Below are positions 23,341 through 35,455 of a stretch of 64,000 nt of DNA, one piece after another. A program made the translations under genes and the position numbers. The DNA is taken from contig OZ021723.1 of assembly GCA_963978545.1 (NCBI GenBank), positions 49,740,569 through 49,804,568 of the forward strand. Reading direction: 5' to 3'. How positions within the stretch are numbered: the stretch's first letter is position 1; every line of letters begins with the position of its first letter. Source of the stretch: Linyphia triangularis. Lineage: Eukaryota > Arthropoda > Arachnida > Araneae > Linyphiidae. The notes under the pieces were generated by a model that did no database searches, had not been told where the DNA came from, and saw only the letters and a program-made list of their open reading frames with translations.

Positions 23341-25504
23341 CTAACTTATCGTTACGTAATATTTAAGTAAAAGATGTTATAGATGAAAATGCGAGTTTAT
23401 GCTGCTTTTTTTTAAATTTATGTCTGGAAGTAAAGATAGTGCACGTTTGTGAAGTATGACATTATTCGTTTATAAAACAATTTTACTTAAGTAAAGACGG
23501 TTCGTTGCGTGTTTTCATATTTGAGGTTTTTTTTTTCATTGTGTTCAATTAAGCCTCACGCTTCATTAATTAACTTTCAAGACAATTTTTGAGATGCAAT
23601 AATACTTATACACTCGTAATATAATATTAAGGAAAGTTTTTTTTTTTTAATTGTCCTTTATTGAATTTGTCTTCGGTCAACTTAGTAAAGTATAAGGTCG
23701 GAGCAAGAAGTGTAACTCAAATGTTGCATAATGTTATCGCCTACATTATCTAGTTTCCAAAACAGTCTTCACTTTTAGTGTGGGTCAATTAGAACAAAAG
23801 TAAGGGGAATTATTATTAGGACAGATACACGTAAAATGATATATTAATCTTAAAGTGCTTTTTTCTCGTAGTTCAATTTCATGCAGAAGTTCCTATATTT
23901 GAAAAATGATAGCTAAAAAAGTTATCCATGAATTCTTCTGCTGTTTTTTTTTATTTATTTTGTGAACAGTTATCTAGAGGTTATACTAAAAATTTGAATA
24001 AAATGTTTCTTAACATATAATTATGAAGCATTATTTAAAAAATAACTCTTTAAAAATGTTGTAAATGAAGAAGTCATGCTTGATGACAGTTAAAAATTTA
24101 TTTATTAGAGTTTTCTTTATTTTATTACTACATCCTCTAGATATAAGTATGTAGTTTAATTTGGTAGTATTATTTTTTTAATATGTTACATAGTTTTTCA
24201 TCAAGCATTTTTGTAGATTTTGAGAAATTTCTTCAAAACTTCATATAAAAATACACTTTCTAAAAAATTATCAGAATATAATTGAACTTTAATGGTATGA
24301 ATCACTAATGTTTAGTAGCTATACTTTTAAAAATACATTTAAATTTTTTCTTAAAAACATAAAAAAAAAATACTTCGAATGTGTTCGGATACCTTAACTA
24401 TTTTTCAAAATTTCTTCATTAAATTAATTTTAATTTATGCATTGACATTCATATATCTTTAATTTATTATGATTAAAACAATTTTATTATTTATTAAAAT
24501 AATTTTGTCTACAGGAAAGCGTTTCTTTGATGTTATTTCAGAGCGAATGTATGACGGCTAGTTGGTTTATTAGTATTCCATACAAGCGACCTTTTAGTGA
24601 CAGTGGCAGCACTCCAAATTTAATAGAATTCATTGTCATTGACATCGAATCTATCTACAAGGTTTCAGCCGGTATGTTGGTTGATTAGGCCTCCGCAGAT
24701 TTGCCCGGCATTGACAAACATATACACAAAATCAAAGTTAATATAAAGGATTTAATAAACTTTAATTCTGATGTTTACCAATATTTTAATCATCTAATAG
24801 AATGTTAAAAATCATGGACCCACTCATTAATTGAAGTTAAAACCTTTTGACGACTGTACTGATTATAATTATTTTAAGCATAAGTAAGGTTTTTTTACAA
24901 GTTATCAAGTGAAACGTAATAATGGAAAATTTAGAAAAAAAATTATGAATGCAAGTTAAACACAATATTAAAAAAAAAAGAAAAAGTTATTGCCCTATCC
25001 CTTTAAAAAAAATTATGGGCCTACACATAATAGTTATACATTATCTGAAGTGGGACTTAAGAATATAGACAAGTTTTTTATAAAATAGTATTTATAGTTA
25101 GAGAAATTTTTTTAAATTAAAATTTTAATATTCCGTTTTTTATACAAATATTTTTTATATTGTATTAAGGATGATTCGGTATTAGAGAATGAACCCATAA
25201 ATTAGCTTTAATTTCCAAAATTAATATTGAGTTTATTCCAAAAACTTAATAAAATATCTGGTGGGTAACTTACATTCAAACTTTTTTTTCTAAATTTTTC
25301 ATCTTTACGATTCACTTGATAATTTTTTAAAAAACATACTTACGTCTAAAATAATTATTATTTTGGAAGAAAGAATTAAACATTCTACTGTATAAAAAAT
25401 ATCAATTAAAAATATAAAGCCCATTTTATTTTAAAGCATATGGAACATTCCGCAAAAAAAGCTGTTTTTGTTGCCATCGAAAGTTTTAAACTCCCCTTAA
25501 CAAA

Positions 25505-25543
<39 letters not shown>

Positions 25544-26650
25544 ATTTAAAAAATTTTCACTCTAATTCGTAGCATATTGTTATACACATTTGACAGGTGG
25601 CTAAGTGAGAAATGAAGTGCGTTATTATACTGTAACTCAAGAATTTTTTTTTTTTTTTTTTTTAAATTTAAGGTTATTGGTCTTCGCGAACATAGTTAGA
25701 AATTAAATTTGTTTTTAAAATTGATTTAATTTTATTGTTCTTACATAAATGCATCCTCTATCAACTTTTTAAAAAAAATTAAAATTAAATTTGAAAACTG
25801 TTTTGGAAACTGTTCATATTTCTCAAAATGTCCACGTTCCACAGAAAGTTAATGTGAAGTTGCGTATTGATTTTCGTAAGTATTTATTCGTCCCTTGAGA
25901 AACTATCTCAATGACTTATTTTTATTTTCAGACGTACTTAACTCTAAACATTACAAATTATTTGCATTACTACTTAGACCATAAATTTTTTTCATTTAAC
26001 ATAGTATTTTAGCATTTTTATTAAACGTTGAAAACGTATTGTAAAAGAAACGATTTTATAACATTTCTAACAGCAACAAATGCATTTACTTTTCTAAATA
26101 AAGGTATGGCCCACTTCATTTTAAAATCTCCATAAATCAGTTTACTTAAAATAAAGTGTTAATTTTTTTTAATTTTTAAGCTTACGAGATTTGACCTTGG
26201 TAATACTGTTATAATTCTTCTTTTTTCGTAAAGGGGCCAAATAAAAATTAAATTCTGTAACTTTTGAAAAACATTACACATGAAAATTACTGCCTTTTTA
26301 CGATTTCTTACATTATTCTAATTTTTTCTTGCATTTATTCCAAATAGCAAATGAAATATTTGCGCCTTTTTGCGGCGCCCTGTATGGTATGGTAAACATG
26401 TTCAGTAGACCCACATGACTAGACTCATCAGAAGGATACATACACGAACATTAAAAGGTTTAAATTATTTTAATAAATTTAACTTTAAACATGACTAGAC
26501 TTATCAGAAGATTAAATAGTTGACATTAAAAGGTTAAATTACTTTAATGAATTTAATTAATACAAATTTAAGGAAAAACTGAGCGATTGTAGTAACAGGC
26601 TCTGAATATATTTAGGGATACCTTAGAATGTATTTTCCTTATCCTTTGGG
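23341..26650. other. AT-rich DNA with T tracts, no gene recognised
   Basis: Upstream of the putative exon. It contains poly(T) at 25508-25537 and 25645-25663. No domain-like ORF and no TIR pair was found. Confidence 0.4.
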
Positions 26651-26811
26651 CCCACCTGATGACTGCGTAGTTAGTGCTCTGTCCCACCCGTGTTAGGCAG
26701 GAATGTTTGTTGATGTTCGGAATATACGTTAAACTGTAAGTCCCTCCCTGATTAACCGTTATGGTGCATAAAAATGGGTCGTTGGTCTATTGGTGCATAA
26801 AAATGGGAGTT
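26651..26811 (+). mobile_element. SINE family B, diverged copy
   Basis: Starts CCCACCTGATGACTGCGTAG with a tRNA-like A-box region, then GTTAGGCAGGAATGTT, TTCGGAATATACG, CCCTGATTAACCGTTAT and GGTGCATAAAAATGGG. The order matches the reverse-strand copy at 39667-39835, with the B-box part deleted here. The 3' GGTGCATAAAAATGGG block is duplicated in tandem. Target duplication not identified. Confidence 0.65.
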
Positions 26812-29223
26812 GTCCCAAAGTTATTACCAAGTAACCATAAATATGTGTCATAAATATGGAATATTTTGCAAGTGAATCCATCATTTCTCTGCTTGTATTT
26901 TATTCGGATTGCGTAATAGAAAGGTAAAGTAATGGTTCCATTTACCGAAAAAGATATTCTATTTTATTAAACAATCATAATAAATTAATGGAATAGCAAA
27001 AAATAGCTTGAACTAACTATTTACAAAACCACACAATTTTATTCAAATAAAGAGTTATAATTAAGTTACCTGCTCTTGAAATTTGAAACTGAATTATAAA
27101 CGAAATTAAATTTAAAACATATTACTAAAGTTTTAAAAGCTTTGAATAGGTACTCTTAACTTATAATTCTACAGAGATCGAAAATAATTTTTAATAGTTT
27201 TAATACTTTTAAAATACAAATCTAAAATTTTCGTTGAAGATTAAAAAGTACCAATAATATGATGGATATCCAATTACGAAAGTCATTCCTTTGTAAGATA
27301 CTTCCATCCCTACCATATGCAATATTAGTTTTCTAATTGAATGTTACTACTTTCCCCAATTGGGTTCATTAAGGTATCGATTTCATGACTTATTCAATTA
27401 ATAAGACGAATATTGCACTCGAATTTTGAACCAATCTTTTCAGAAGATTCAAAAGTAATTGCCGTATCTTGCCGAATTCCAACATAATTATGAAAGACAG
27501 ATGAAGATACGGGCGAAGGGAGTCTTCATTCATTCTATAGCTTCTTACCCAATGGTCAATAAGTGTGCTTGTTAGTCGCGTGCTTGTTAGTCGTTTGACG
27601 CGTGTGGTTGAAACGCGTCACTCACATTCTGTGTCATTGATATTCGAAACCTTGTTCAAATCTTGCATCTCTTACACACACAACAGATCTAAAGATATTT
27701 AAATTATGATACGTTTATTATTTATAATGCTGTTTATTCATAATTTATCATTTGAAAAGAGTCACCGCATGTTTCTACGTTGACTTATTGTGACTTAAAG
27801 CTTTCTTTGGGACTATAACGATTAAATTCTATAATTAAGGAGATTTAAAAGTTCTTAAATTTTTAATAAAATTTATTAAAAATTCTGTAATCTACAATAC
27901 AGTAATTAGTAATAAAACAGTATTTGTTAAATAAAAATTACAGTACAACACATAAAATTCCACGCGTTTTTTACAACACATAAAATTCCACGCGTTTTTC
28001 ACGGTTTTGATTCTTCTGGCAGCGATAAATATTTGTCTGGTTATAGACAGAAAATAATTGTTTGTTTGTGAAAAAGTGTATGTGAAAGCATTGTATTATT
28101 AAACAAGTTTTATTTATATAAATTTATATGTAAAAAAAAAAAAAAAACACCTTAATGCAGGGCTGGAATTACTAATTTAGAATATTATATTCATTCGCTT
28201 TTGATAGAATCGCGATTTGTCTTAAAATTCATATGAAACAACTGTACATGGTGTTGTTTTGAAGTATGTAAGTTTCCTGTGTTAAAACAAATTGTTTCAT
28301 TTGTTTTAATGAAAACAGTGGAAACTCTCTTTAATTCTTCAAAATTTTCTCAATCAAAGATAGTACTAGTATTAATAATGAAAAATGTCTAAAAAAAATA
28401 TATAGTTGATAGTTTGAAGGAAATTTTTAAAACTGCAAACAAAACTTCATAAATTATTTAACAACAAACCATTTTCAAGTCTTGCTATAAATACAAAATA
28501 AATATTTTAATTCCATTGTAATATTTTAAATAAGTATTTTATTATTTGTGGCATTTAACATGATAAAGAGATAAATAACACTGTATAGGGAATGAAAGAG
28601 CTATAAATAAATAGAGTAGAGTAAATATGAAGATTTAAAAAAGCAGATCAATGTATAAAATTTACATTAATTTGTAAACACGTCTTCGTAGCATTAAATA
28701 TTTTGTGGAAGTGGTTAGCTAACAAACCAAGCTTTTCTATGAAGATGACACATATATTTGAATACTTGGAGTTATTTCTTACGAAGAAATAATATAAATT
28801 ACATACGTTATTTGATGAAATTAATTAATTGGGGTTTGTATGAGTAGGTTTCAAAATATAATGATTGCCTCACTTAGAATCATAAAGCAATCCCTTTCAT
28901 TACCACAAATAATTGTCATATCCAAGATGCATTTTTTATACATGTTTTGTTTTTTATAATATCGAATCTAAAAATATATATATAATAAAAATTACATCCT
29001 TCTACATGGATATATCTCAAAAAATTGTAATATAATAAATTAAATATAACGAAATAAATGTAATAGCTTAAAGCTTTTATGGTATAGATGGGAAAAGGTT
29101 CTTACAAGTATGTAATATTTTGGGTTTAATAAATATATTATTCTCGAAAATAAGTTGAATTTAACTAGGCGCAGTAATATTACATTAATATAGTTTAAAA
29201 AACGTACAAAATGGCATAATAAC
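26812..29223. other. AT-rich DNA, no gene recognised
   Basis: A small tandem repeat of ~26 bp containing AAATTCCACGCGTTTTT occurs at about 27946-28003, and a GTGCTTGTTAGTCG pair occurs near 27567-27594. No other feature is supported. Confidence 0.4.
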
Positions 29224-29231
29224 AACATTAG

Positions 29232-29966
29232 AATGGGCGCCCCTAGGAATATTTTCAAGGGGGTACAAGACTAGATTTTTATCAAAATCATTAATTTTTT
29301 AAAAAATGTTATTTAATAATTATGCATTATAAATTATACTCTTTGAGAATAATTAAAATGCATGGTATATATTTTTGAAAGCGCAACCCTGTTAAAGAGA
29401 AAAAAATACACAATAGTAAAAATATTAAAATATATATTTTTAACAATTTTTTTATAATCCAACTAGATCTCACGGCATTCAAGCGACAGTGTTTTGAATA
29501 GAGGAACTCGAAACTGCAAAAATACAGAAGAGTAACATTTTATTTCTTACAGCCTCGGATATAATGAAAAAAAAAACTCAAAATGAAACTCGAAGGCAGT
29601 ATTGGAATATGTTCAATTGAATTCTAAAATGATTTCAAGATAGTATATCTGATGACTTAAAAAACAAAACTTTTTCCTAGAATTTTGAGAACTACACAGG
29701 AAATGAGTATACCAATAAAAGGAATAAATACTTCTACTCATAAGCCTCTAATAATCATAGACAACAAGCGCCAGAAAATGTTCACGCAAGTAGCTATAAA
29801 AAACGACATGGGAAAGAAACAAAAACTGCCACATAACGTATATAATCATTATATGTGCTTTTTATTTTATCTTGAAATTTAAATCTTTTCCCTAATTTTT
29901 TTTTAAATTTTAAAGAGTCAGGGGGTTGCAAGTTTACCTCCTTGCACCCTCCTGGGGGCGCCCATG
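29232..29966. mobile_element. Element J: small hAT-like non-autonomous element
   Basis: 735 bp. The left end AATGGGCGCCCC and the right end (inverted) CATGGGCGCCCCC form terminal inverted repeats, with AAGGGGGT/GGAGG-type sequence behind them. The flanks AACATTAG (29224-29231) and AACATTAA (29967-29974) agree at 7 of 8 bases, fitting an 8-bp target duplication. No transposase ORF is present. A 65-codon frame inside (29685-29882) has no motif. hAT-type is inferred from the duplication length and the CA-GGGCGCC ends. Confidence 0.65.
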
Positions 29967-29974
29967 AACATTAA

Positions 29975-30639
29975 TATATAATTTAAACAACTTTATTATA
30001 AAGAACAATTTAAATATTTGTTTAATGTTTTATGCTTCCTTTTTTATTACTTGTATAATAAAAATTATAAGGGAAATATTATTAAACAATGACTTATGTA
30101 TTTTTAAATTTAAAGAGCAAGTATTCATATTGTGGTTTTTATTTTAAGTCTTTTATTTATTAAAAGTTACGAGAGATTAGTTTTATTAGTTGGCTTTATT
30201 GTTACTTCTTTCACCTTTGTGTGTACTAAAGCTTGGGGAAATATTTAAATACATAAAAGATATTTACTTTCCGAATTTTTTACCATACAAAATTTAACAT
30301 TAAACCTAATCAATCATAAAGTGTCAGATGTAAATGTTATCACAAACTTAAAATAGAGTATATAAAAATATAGTAGGCTCCAGTGATCTTACAGATAACA
30401 ATTTTGAGAAAATTCGGGAACTTAATTTAAATAGGTAGAATATAGTGGATTGCTTATAGAGCACTAAAAATTTTAATGATATCGAGGCAATTAAAACTTA
30501 TCTCAAAATTCTTGTTTAATGTGCAGATTAACTTGGAGAAGTTTTATTGCTCGTCTTTGAGACTTCTTACATTTCTATGGAGGTGCCAATGGAATCGAAT
30601 GTTTCACCACTTTTCCAAAATGTTTAAAATGCATGGCAC
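29975..30639. other. AT-rich DNA
   Basis: Nothing recognised between element J and the reverse-transcriptase relic. Confidence 0.4.
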
Positions 30640-31560
30640 AAAATTATAGTCTTAAGTCTGTAATTTGTAAAAAATAAATAAAATGTAAACCTGATTTAAA
30701 AGGTACAATTATTAACTTTGTTGAGAAAGAGGAATTGCTTCAGGATGCACAGCTTGGGTTCAGAAAGGAGATATCGTGCAAATTTTTTTAGCCGATTTAT
30801 AATGATGTTATTAATAAATAAGACCATTATGGAAACAATAGGTATGTTGTTTATATAGATTTTCAGAAGACTTTCTAGAAGGTTTCACATAGTGCACTGA
30901 TTTTTAAGTTAGAGGATTAAAGGAATAATGGAAAGGTCTTAAAGTGGATTATTAATCGGTGAACTGGAAGAAAGGAAAGAGTTCATAATAAAATTAATTA
31001 TTCATAGTAGACTGAGTTAATGAGTGGTATTTTCATCAATGATATAAATGTTTATTTATTGGAAAGGTCATTATTTTTTAATATAACTTGAAGATGATGG
31101 AAAATGTATAATGTAAACAGCAAATATCACAGCTGCAAGGTGATTAAAATACATTGTCAGATTAGGAAGTCAAGTGGAGTATGTCTTTTAAATAGACCAA
31201 TTTCAAGTCACACACTCATGTCACAGGAATATGAGTTCTACCTATTACCTGCAAAATGCTAAAATTAATGAAGGCGAGATTATTAATAACTTAGTGATAT
31301 TGATTATTGAGAATTTTAACCATTGAGTATCATTCAAGGGTGAGGGGGAAGCAAAAGGATGTGAAGAATCATCGAAAGACTAATTAAAATATAGTTACAC
31401 TGTTTTACCACTTTGTAGAGGACTGGTTAGGCCACATCTCGAGCATGCAGTTTAATTCAAGTCATCTCATCTCAGAAAGTATATTGGTTTGTTAGAAACA
31501 TGTTCAGCGTAGAGAAATTAAAATTATACAGAGGAATTCAACTTTGAATTACGGTGTTGG
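30640..31560 (+). pseudogene. Non-LTR retrotransposon reverse transcriptase relic
   Basis: Conserved RT blocks appear in order across shifting frames: SLKSVICK, then LLQDAQLGFRKEISC, NNRYVVYIDFQKTF (block with the first catalytic D), VLKWIINR and RKERVHN, FINDINV, a degraded xDD region (LEDDGK), and LVRPHLEHAV near 31423-31450. This order is that of the RT domain in jockey/CR1-like non-LTR elements. Many stops and frameshifts show that it is long dead. The endonuclease domain and 3' tail were not found. Clade assignment is tentative. Confidence 0.75.
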
Positions 31561-32009
31561 ATTGAGGAACCTAAATATATATACACTGAATAATAATTAA
31601 AGAATTATACACAGTGTCCCCGCATAACCTGGCCGACCTTTATTTTCGACACCGTTGGTCCTAGATGCATTGTCCCTATTGAAGAAATGTTTCAAATCAT
31701 TAAAATATTTTTACAAGAGCAGATTAAATCTTCCCCGGCCTTAGTAAGTAGAGTGGTTCAATTTTTTTTTCTGCTAAAGATCAAGACAGCTCCTAATTAT
31801 TTTGTATTTACCCATAATATTACTTTCCTAAAATTTCAGCTTCTACTTCTACAAAACGATGATGCTTTAAAATTTCGCATAATTTTCGAGTATCAAGAAC
31901 ACATGTCTACATTATTGTATGTGTTTTTAATGTAATTCAGTAAGGCAAAGGTTCTTTTATTTATTGCATCTGGCAACAACACCATAATAAAAGCTCTATT
32001 AACAAAATA

Positions 32010-33440
32010 TCTGATCGTGAAGCACTTCTTTTGATAGTTCCGACAGTCGCAGATTTGGGATATGATCTTCGAACGTTTCCCCTTTCAAGATAGACCTAAG
32101 TTCAAGCAAAATAGCTATAAAAGAATATACTAGTCAGAAATGGGTAACTTAAAATCTGACTGTACTCTAGATCTTTATTGGGACGGCAAATTTCAGCCAT
32201 CTCTCGGATTTTAAGAAATATTGAATTGCCGGTATATGTTTCGAGAGATGGTATCAAAAGATTTCTTAGCTTCCCAAAGTTGAGTGGTGGATATTGCAAA
32301 AAATATTGCAAAAACTGCTTTTATTCTTTAAAAAATTTTATGCTTAAAAACAATCACACTTTCAGTTTTAATATTTCGCGTGTAACTACAGGTTGTGCAC
32401 AAGGGCATGCATCAATTTGGAGAAAAAATTGGACATTGATTATAGTGGCAACCCTGCTGATATCATAATGCCATGTAATGAATGTATACAAAGTTACTTT
32501 AAGTTGTGCTATATGTTCCCCAGAGATTCCTCTCTTTAGCAGACTTAAAGACTTAAAATTGTTTGAAAAAGAATTTAACAAATAAACTTTCAAGGTTTAG
32601 AACTGAAAAAAGACTGTACCATTCTTTCATCTGTGGATCTACGATAATTAGAGATGATTATTGAGATTTAATTGAGTTGAAATTGGGTGATTCACCAGAT
32701 AAAATTCATTAGAGAGAACCGGATGGGTGCTAGTCATCACCGAATGTGGATGGCAAAATTCCTGTATGTTTTAAGAGATCAGCAAAAGATTTTACATATA
32801 ACTAAGAGAGAAGTAATGTAGCTCCAGAGATTTTTATAGATCATTGCTCTTTCGTATAGTAAAGCATGGATAGAAGCTACACTTGCTTCTAAAGCTCCTG
32901 GAGGTGACCATAACTTATGGAGAAACGTTACAAATGTGAGAAAAATTGATTATGAAATTGGGATTGCAGATAGAAAAGTTTTGGAAAATCACTTTGGGTA
33001 TCTTTCAGATGAATTGGTTAGTTTAGTCATATTTTTAAACACAGTTCTAGCAAAATAGAAATTAAAAAAGTATTTCAGGTATGAATAACTCAAGAGATTC
33101 GAGAAGTATAAGAGCGTAGAAGTAATTAAAAATATTGAAAGATGATGTCAGTCAGTGAAATTTTGTGATAAAAAGAACTCTTGATATTTTCTCTCTTTTG
33201 AATATTATTGACTCATTTGTATCCACTTCACCTGAAGAATTTGAGAATACTATCTCATACACAAATGGGAACAATGTTAAAGAATTTAAAGTGGTAAACA
33301 ATATTGTTGGAAGAAGTATACAGCTAATATAAGAATTTAATAATTTATCAACACATGGTAAGGAGGATAAGCAGTCCCTTTTACAAGCTTTTGAAGCAAA
33401 TCGAAAGACAATATCTAGACAGACAACCAAACAACATAGA
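32010..33440 (+). pseudogene. Broken transposase of element H (HWDGK/RWMAK type)
   Basis: Ordered blocks in changing frames: SDREALLLIVPTVADLGYDL (from ~32010), YWDGK (~32176), ELPVYVSRDGIKRFLSFPKL (~32220-32280), MWMAKFLYVLRDQ (~32743), KAWIEATLASKAPGGD, NHFGYLSDELVSL (~32985) and VVNNIVGRSIQL (~33295) followed by an HGKEDKQSLLQAFEANRKT end. The block order resembles a family of transposase-like proteins I recognise from invertebrate genomes but cannot name. Frameshifts and stops are frequent. Element G carries the same WDGK and RWMAK blocks. The left end of the element is not visible. Confidence 0.7.
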
Positions 33441-33485
33441 CGCAATTGCCTTTCAGAGAAAAAAACATATATTTATAAAATTATA

Positions 33486-34314
33486 TCTATATATTTAATA
33501 GGCAAGACATATTTTTGTCACAGTCACTACTCCTAAACTGTTCAACCAATTCCTACAATCAAGGTATCCTTTGCAAGGGGCTTGAACTGTAGATTTGTAA
33601 GAACATATCGAATGTGCTAAAAATATCAAAGTGCCAAAATGAATTAGTTTATGAATTAGTTTAATCAATATTATTTTTCAATATTGCGTTATCAAACATA
33701 CCTCTACTATGACAGTGGGTTTTGATAATCTTAATGGCAATATCTACAGGATTTACATTTTTTACAATTTTCTGATCTAATTCCCATTTTTAGATCATAC
33801 TAACTGTTCATTAGATGGATTTCAATTAATCGATTTTCTTGCTAGAAGAATGAGTGTCGTTTGAAAATATTCATTAAGTACAGCTCCACATTTAGAATCT
33901 TTGAATAGAGCTGAGACTTGGACATTATTTATACTTGCTATTCCACTTTTTATTGAGTGCATTTTCGTCCACTCTTTACTGAATCTTTAAATTCCACTCT
34001 TTATTGAGTGAGAATTAATGATTTAAAATTATATTATAGTTCTTACGTATTTTCCAACAGACCATTTTCGTCGTACACAAAATTATAACTTCAAGTGGTA
34101 CTGTAAATTACAGACCACTGTAATTTTCGGCTAAATAACGAAATAAAAAACAATATTGATCTATATAACACCACACTACTTAGTAATTTTATATTTAGGG
34201 TTACTAATCGCTTATTTTGAATACTTTTTAGGATATTTTACCACCTAATTTATAGGGGCAATTTTATCAGAATTTAAAAAGCTTAATCGAGTATCTGTAG
34301 GCAGAACTCTCTAG
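33486..34314 (+). mobile_element. Helitron-like element inserted in element H (3' end uncertain)
   Basis: Begins TCTATATATTTAATAGGC after an A, as does the Helitron at 9241, and matches it for ~250 bp (CCTAAACTG-TCAA, ATCAAGGT, GTAGATTTG). A CTAG followed by T at 34311-34315 would be the 3' end, but the GC-rich hairpin seen at 9900-9964 is missing, so that end may be chance. The placement between the H transposase and the H right terminal repeat supports a nested insertion. Confidence 0.45.
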
Positions 34315-34389
34315 TATTTAATTATTTTACATACTTATTTTTAAAAAAATTAATTATTGTATAAATAAAAAATTTGTTTAAGAAAAGTG

Positions 34390-34581
34390 CTTTTAATATA
34401 TTTGTTAGCAAATCCACTACAAATACCCAAAATACGAAATTTTACTGCTAATTAAGCGCCATCTTTTAGTTGGAGTAAGATTTTGAAATTTTGCAAGAAC
34501 ATTAGTATGGGTAGATATCAAAAAATGAGGGGGAGATTGTAGGTGAAGAAACATTTCTCTATATGTTTTTGAATCACCCTA
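34390..34581. mobile_element. Right terminal repeat of element H
   Basis: In reverse complement this starts TAGGGTGATTCAAAA and contains GCAAAATTTCAAAATCTTAC and a GATGGCGC block. It parallels the left end of element G (TAGGGTGATTAAG, GCAAAATTTTATTCAAAATT, GGTGGCGC). It therefore closes a G-type element, most simply the one whose transposase lies at 32010-33440. The matching left terminus was not found upstream. Confidence 0.55.
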
Positions 34582-35019
34582 CTGCCTGAGTTTACCGCTC
34601 ACTTCTTAAACTGAATCTATAAATGATACAAATAAGTGTTTCTTTTTATCGAACAGACAGAGAGAGAGAGAGAGAGGGAGCGGAAGGGATCGTCGAGGAA
34701 AGTTTTTAACAAATATTTTCCCTGATGTTATAAAGAAGCTATAGCTTGTTTTCTCCATCAACTACTTACATACTTTTTTTTTTTTTTTTTTTTTTTACAG
34801 TGTTTATCTTTTTTATATTATTCGAATACAAATAGTATCACGATTTAATTTGTTAATTAATTTATGCATAGGTGTCAGCATTCAAAGTGGATATACATAT
34901 ATCAAGATTCATGGTTATTGTGCATCAGGATAAATGAATGCGTTAAAAATTAATACCAAAATCAGTATCTCCAAAACTCTCCTGCAACATGTGGTTCTTC
35001 TTATATATAAATGTTAATC

Positions 35020-35405
35020 CTCCAACAATATCTGAAAAAAAAAAAAAAAAAACCCTTGATATTTTAAAAGAAAATATTACGATTTTTGGAGCAATATTTG
35101 AGAATAACGTATGGCGTGCTCTTTATAACCATGAAATCTACAGTAAATACAAACAACATAATATCCCAAGTTTCTTAAAACCTATTTAGTTAAGTGGTTT
35201 GGGCATATATTTAAATTGAAAGATAATAAGTTCGTCAAGAAGATTACTTTCACTATATCAGATGGGTTAGGAAAAAACGCCGACCTACCAGATGGATTGA
35301 CTGGGTTGAAAGGGACTTATCAAAAATTGGTGAGAAAAATTGGAGAGCTGTGGCGTCAAGTAGACCATAACTTACTGAGCCGGCTCTTGCATGCCCAAAA
35401 AGAAG
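35020..35405 (+). pseudogene. C-terminal relic of a non-LTR retrotransposon polyprotein
   Basis: Frame pieces read TIFGAIFENNVWRALYNHEI, then (shifted) KWFGHIFKLKDNK, GRKRRPTRWIDWVERDLSKI and EKNWRAVASSRP. The order NGVWR, WxGH, RRRPxxRWxDxVExDL, NWRAVA is typical of the tail of invertebrate non-LTR RT polyproteins. At least two frameshifts and several stops are present. The RT core is absent upstream, so this is a 5'-truncated remnant, distinct from the relic at 30640. The Helitron at 35456 follows it. Confidence 0.65.
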
Positions 35406-35455
35406 AACTTATTTTAAATAAATGCCGAATCCCTGAAACGCGACGTTACACTACA

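Noticed and set aside
31615..31960. Left end of element H or an 82-codon gene
   Set aside because: The frame shows no family motif and no TAGGGTGATT-type terminus was found here or upstream.
34989..35189. 66-codon ORF as a host gene
   Set aside because: It reads as the tail of a non-LTR polyprotein (FENNVWRALYNHEIY) and continues only after frameshifts.
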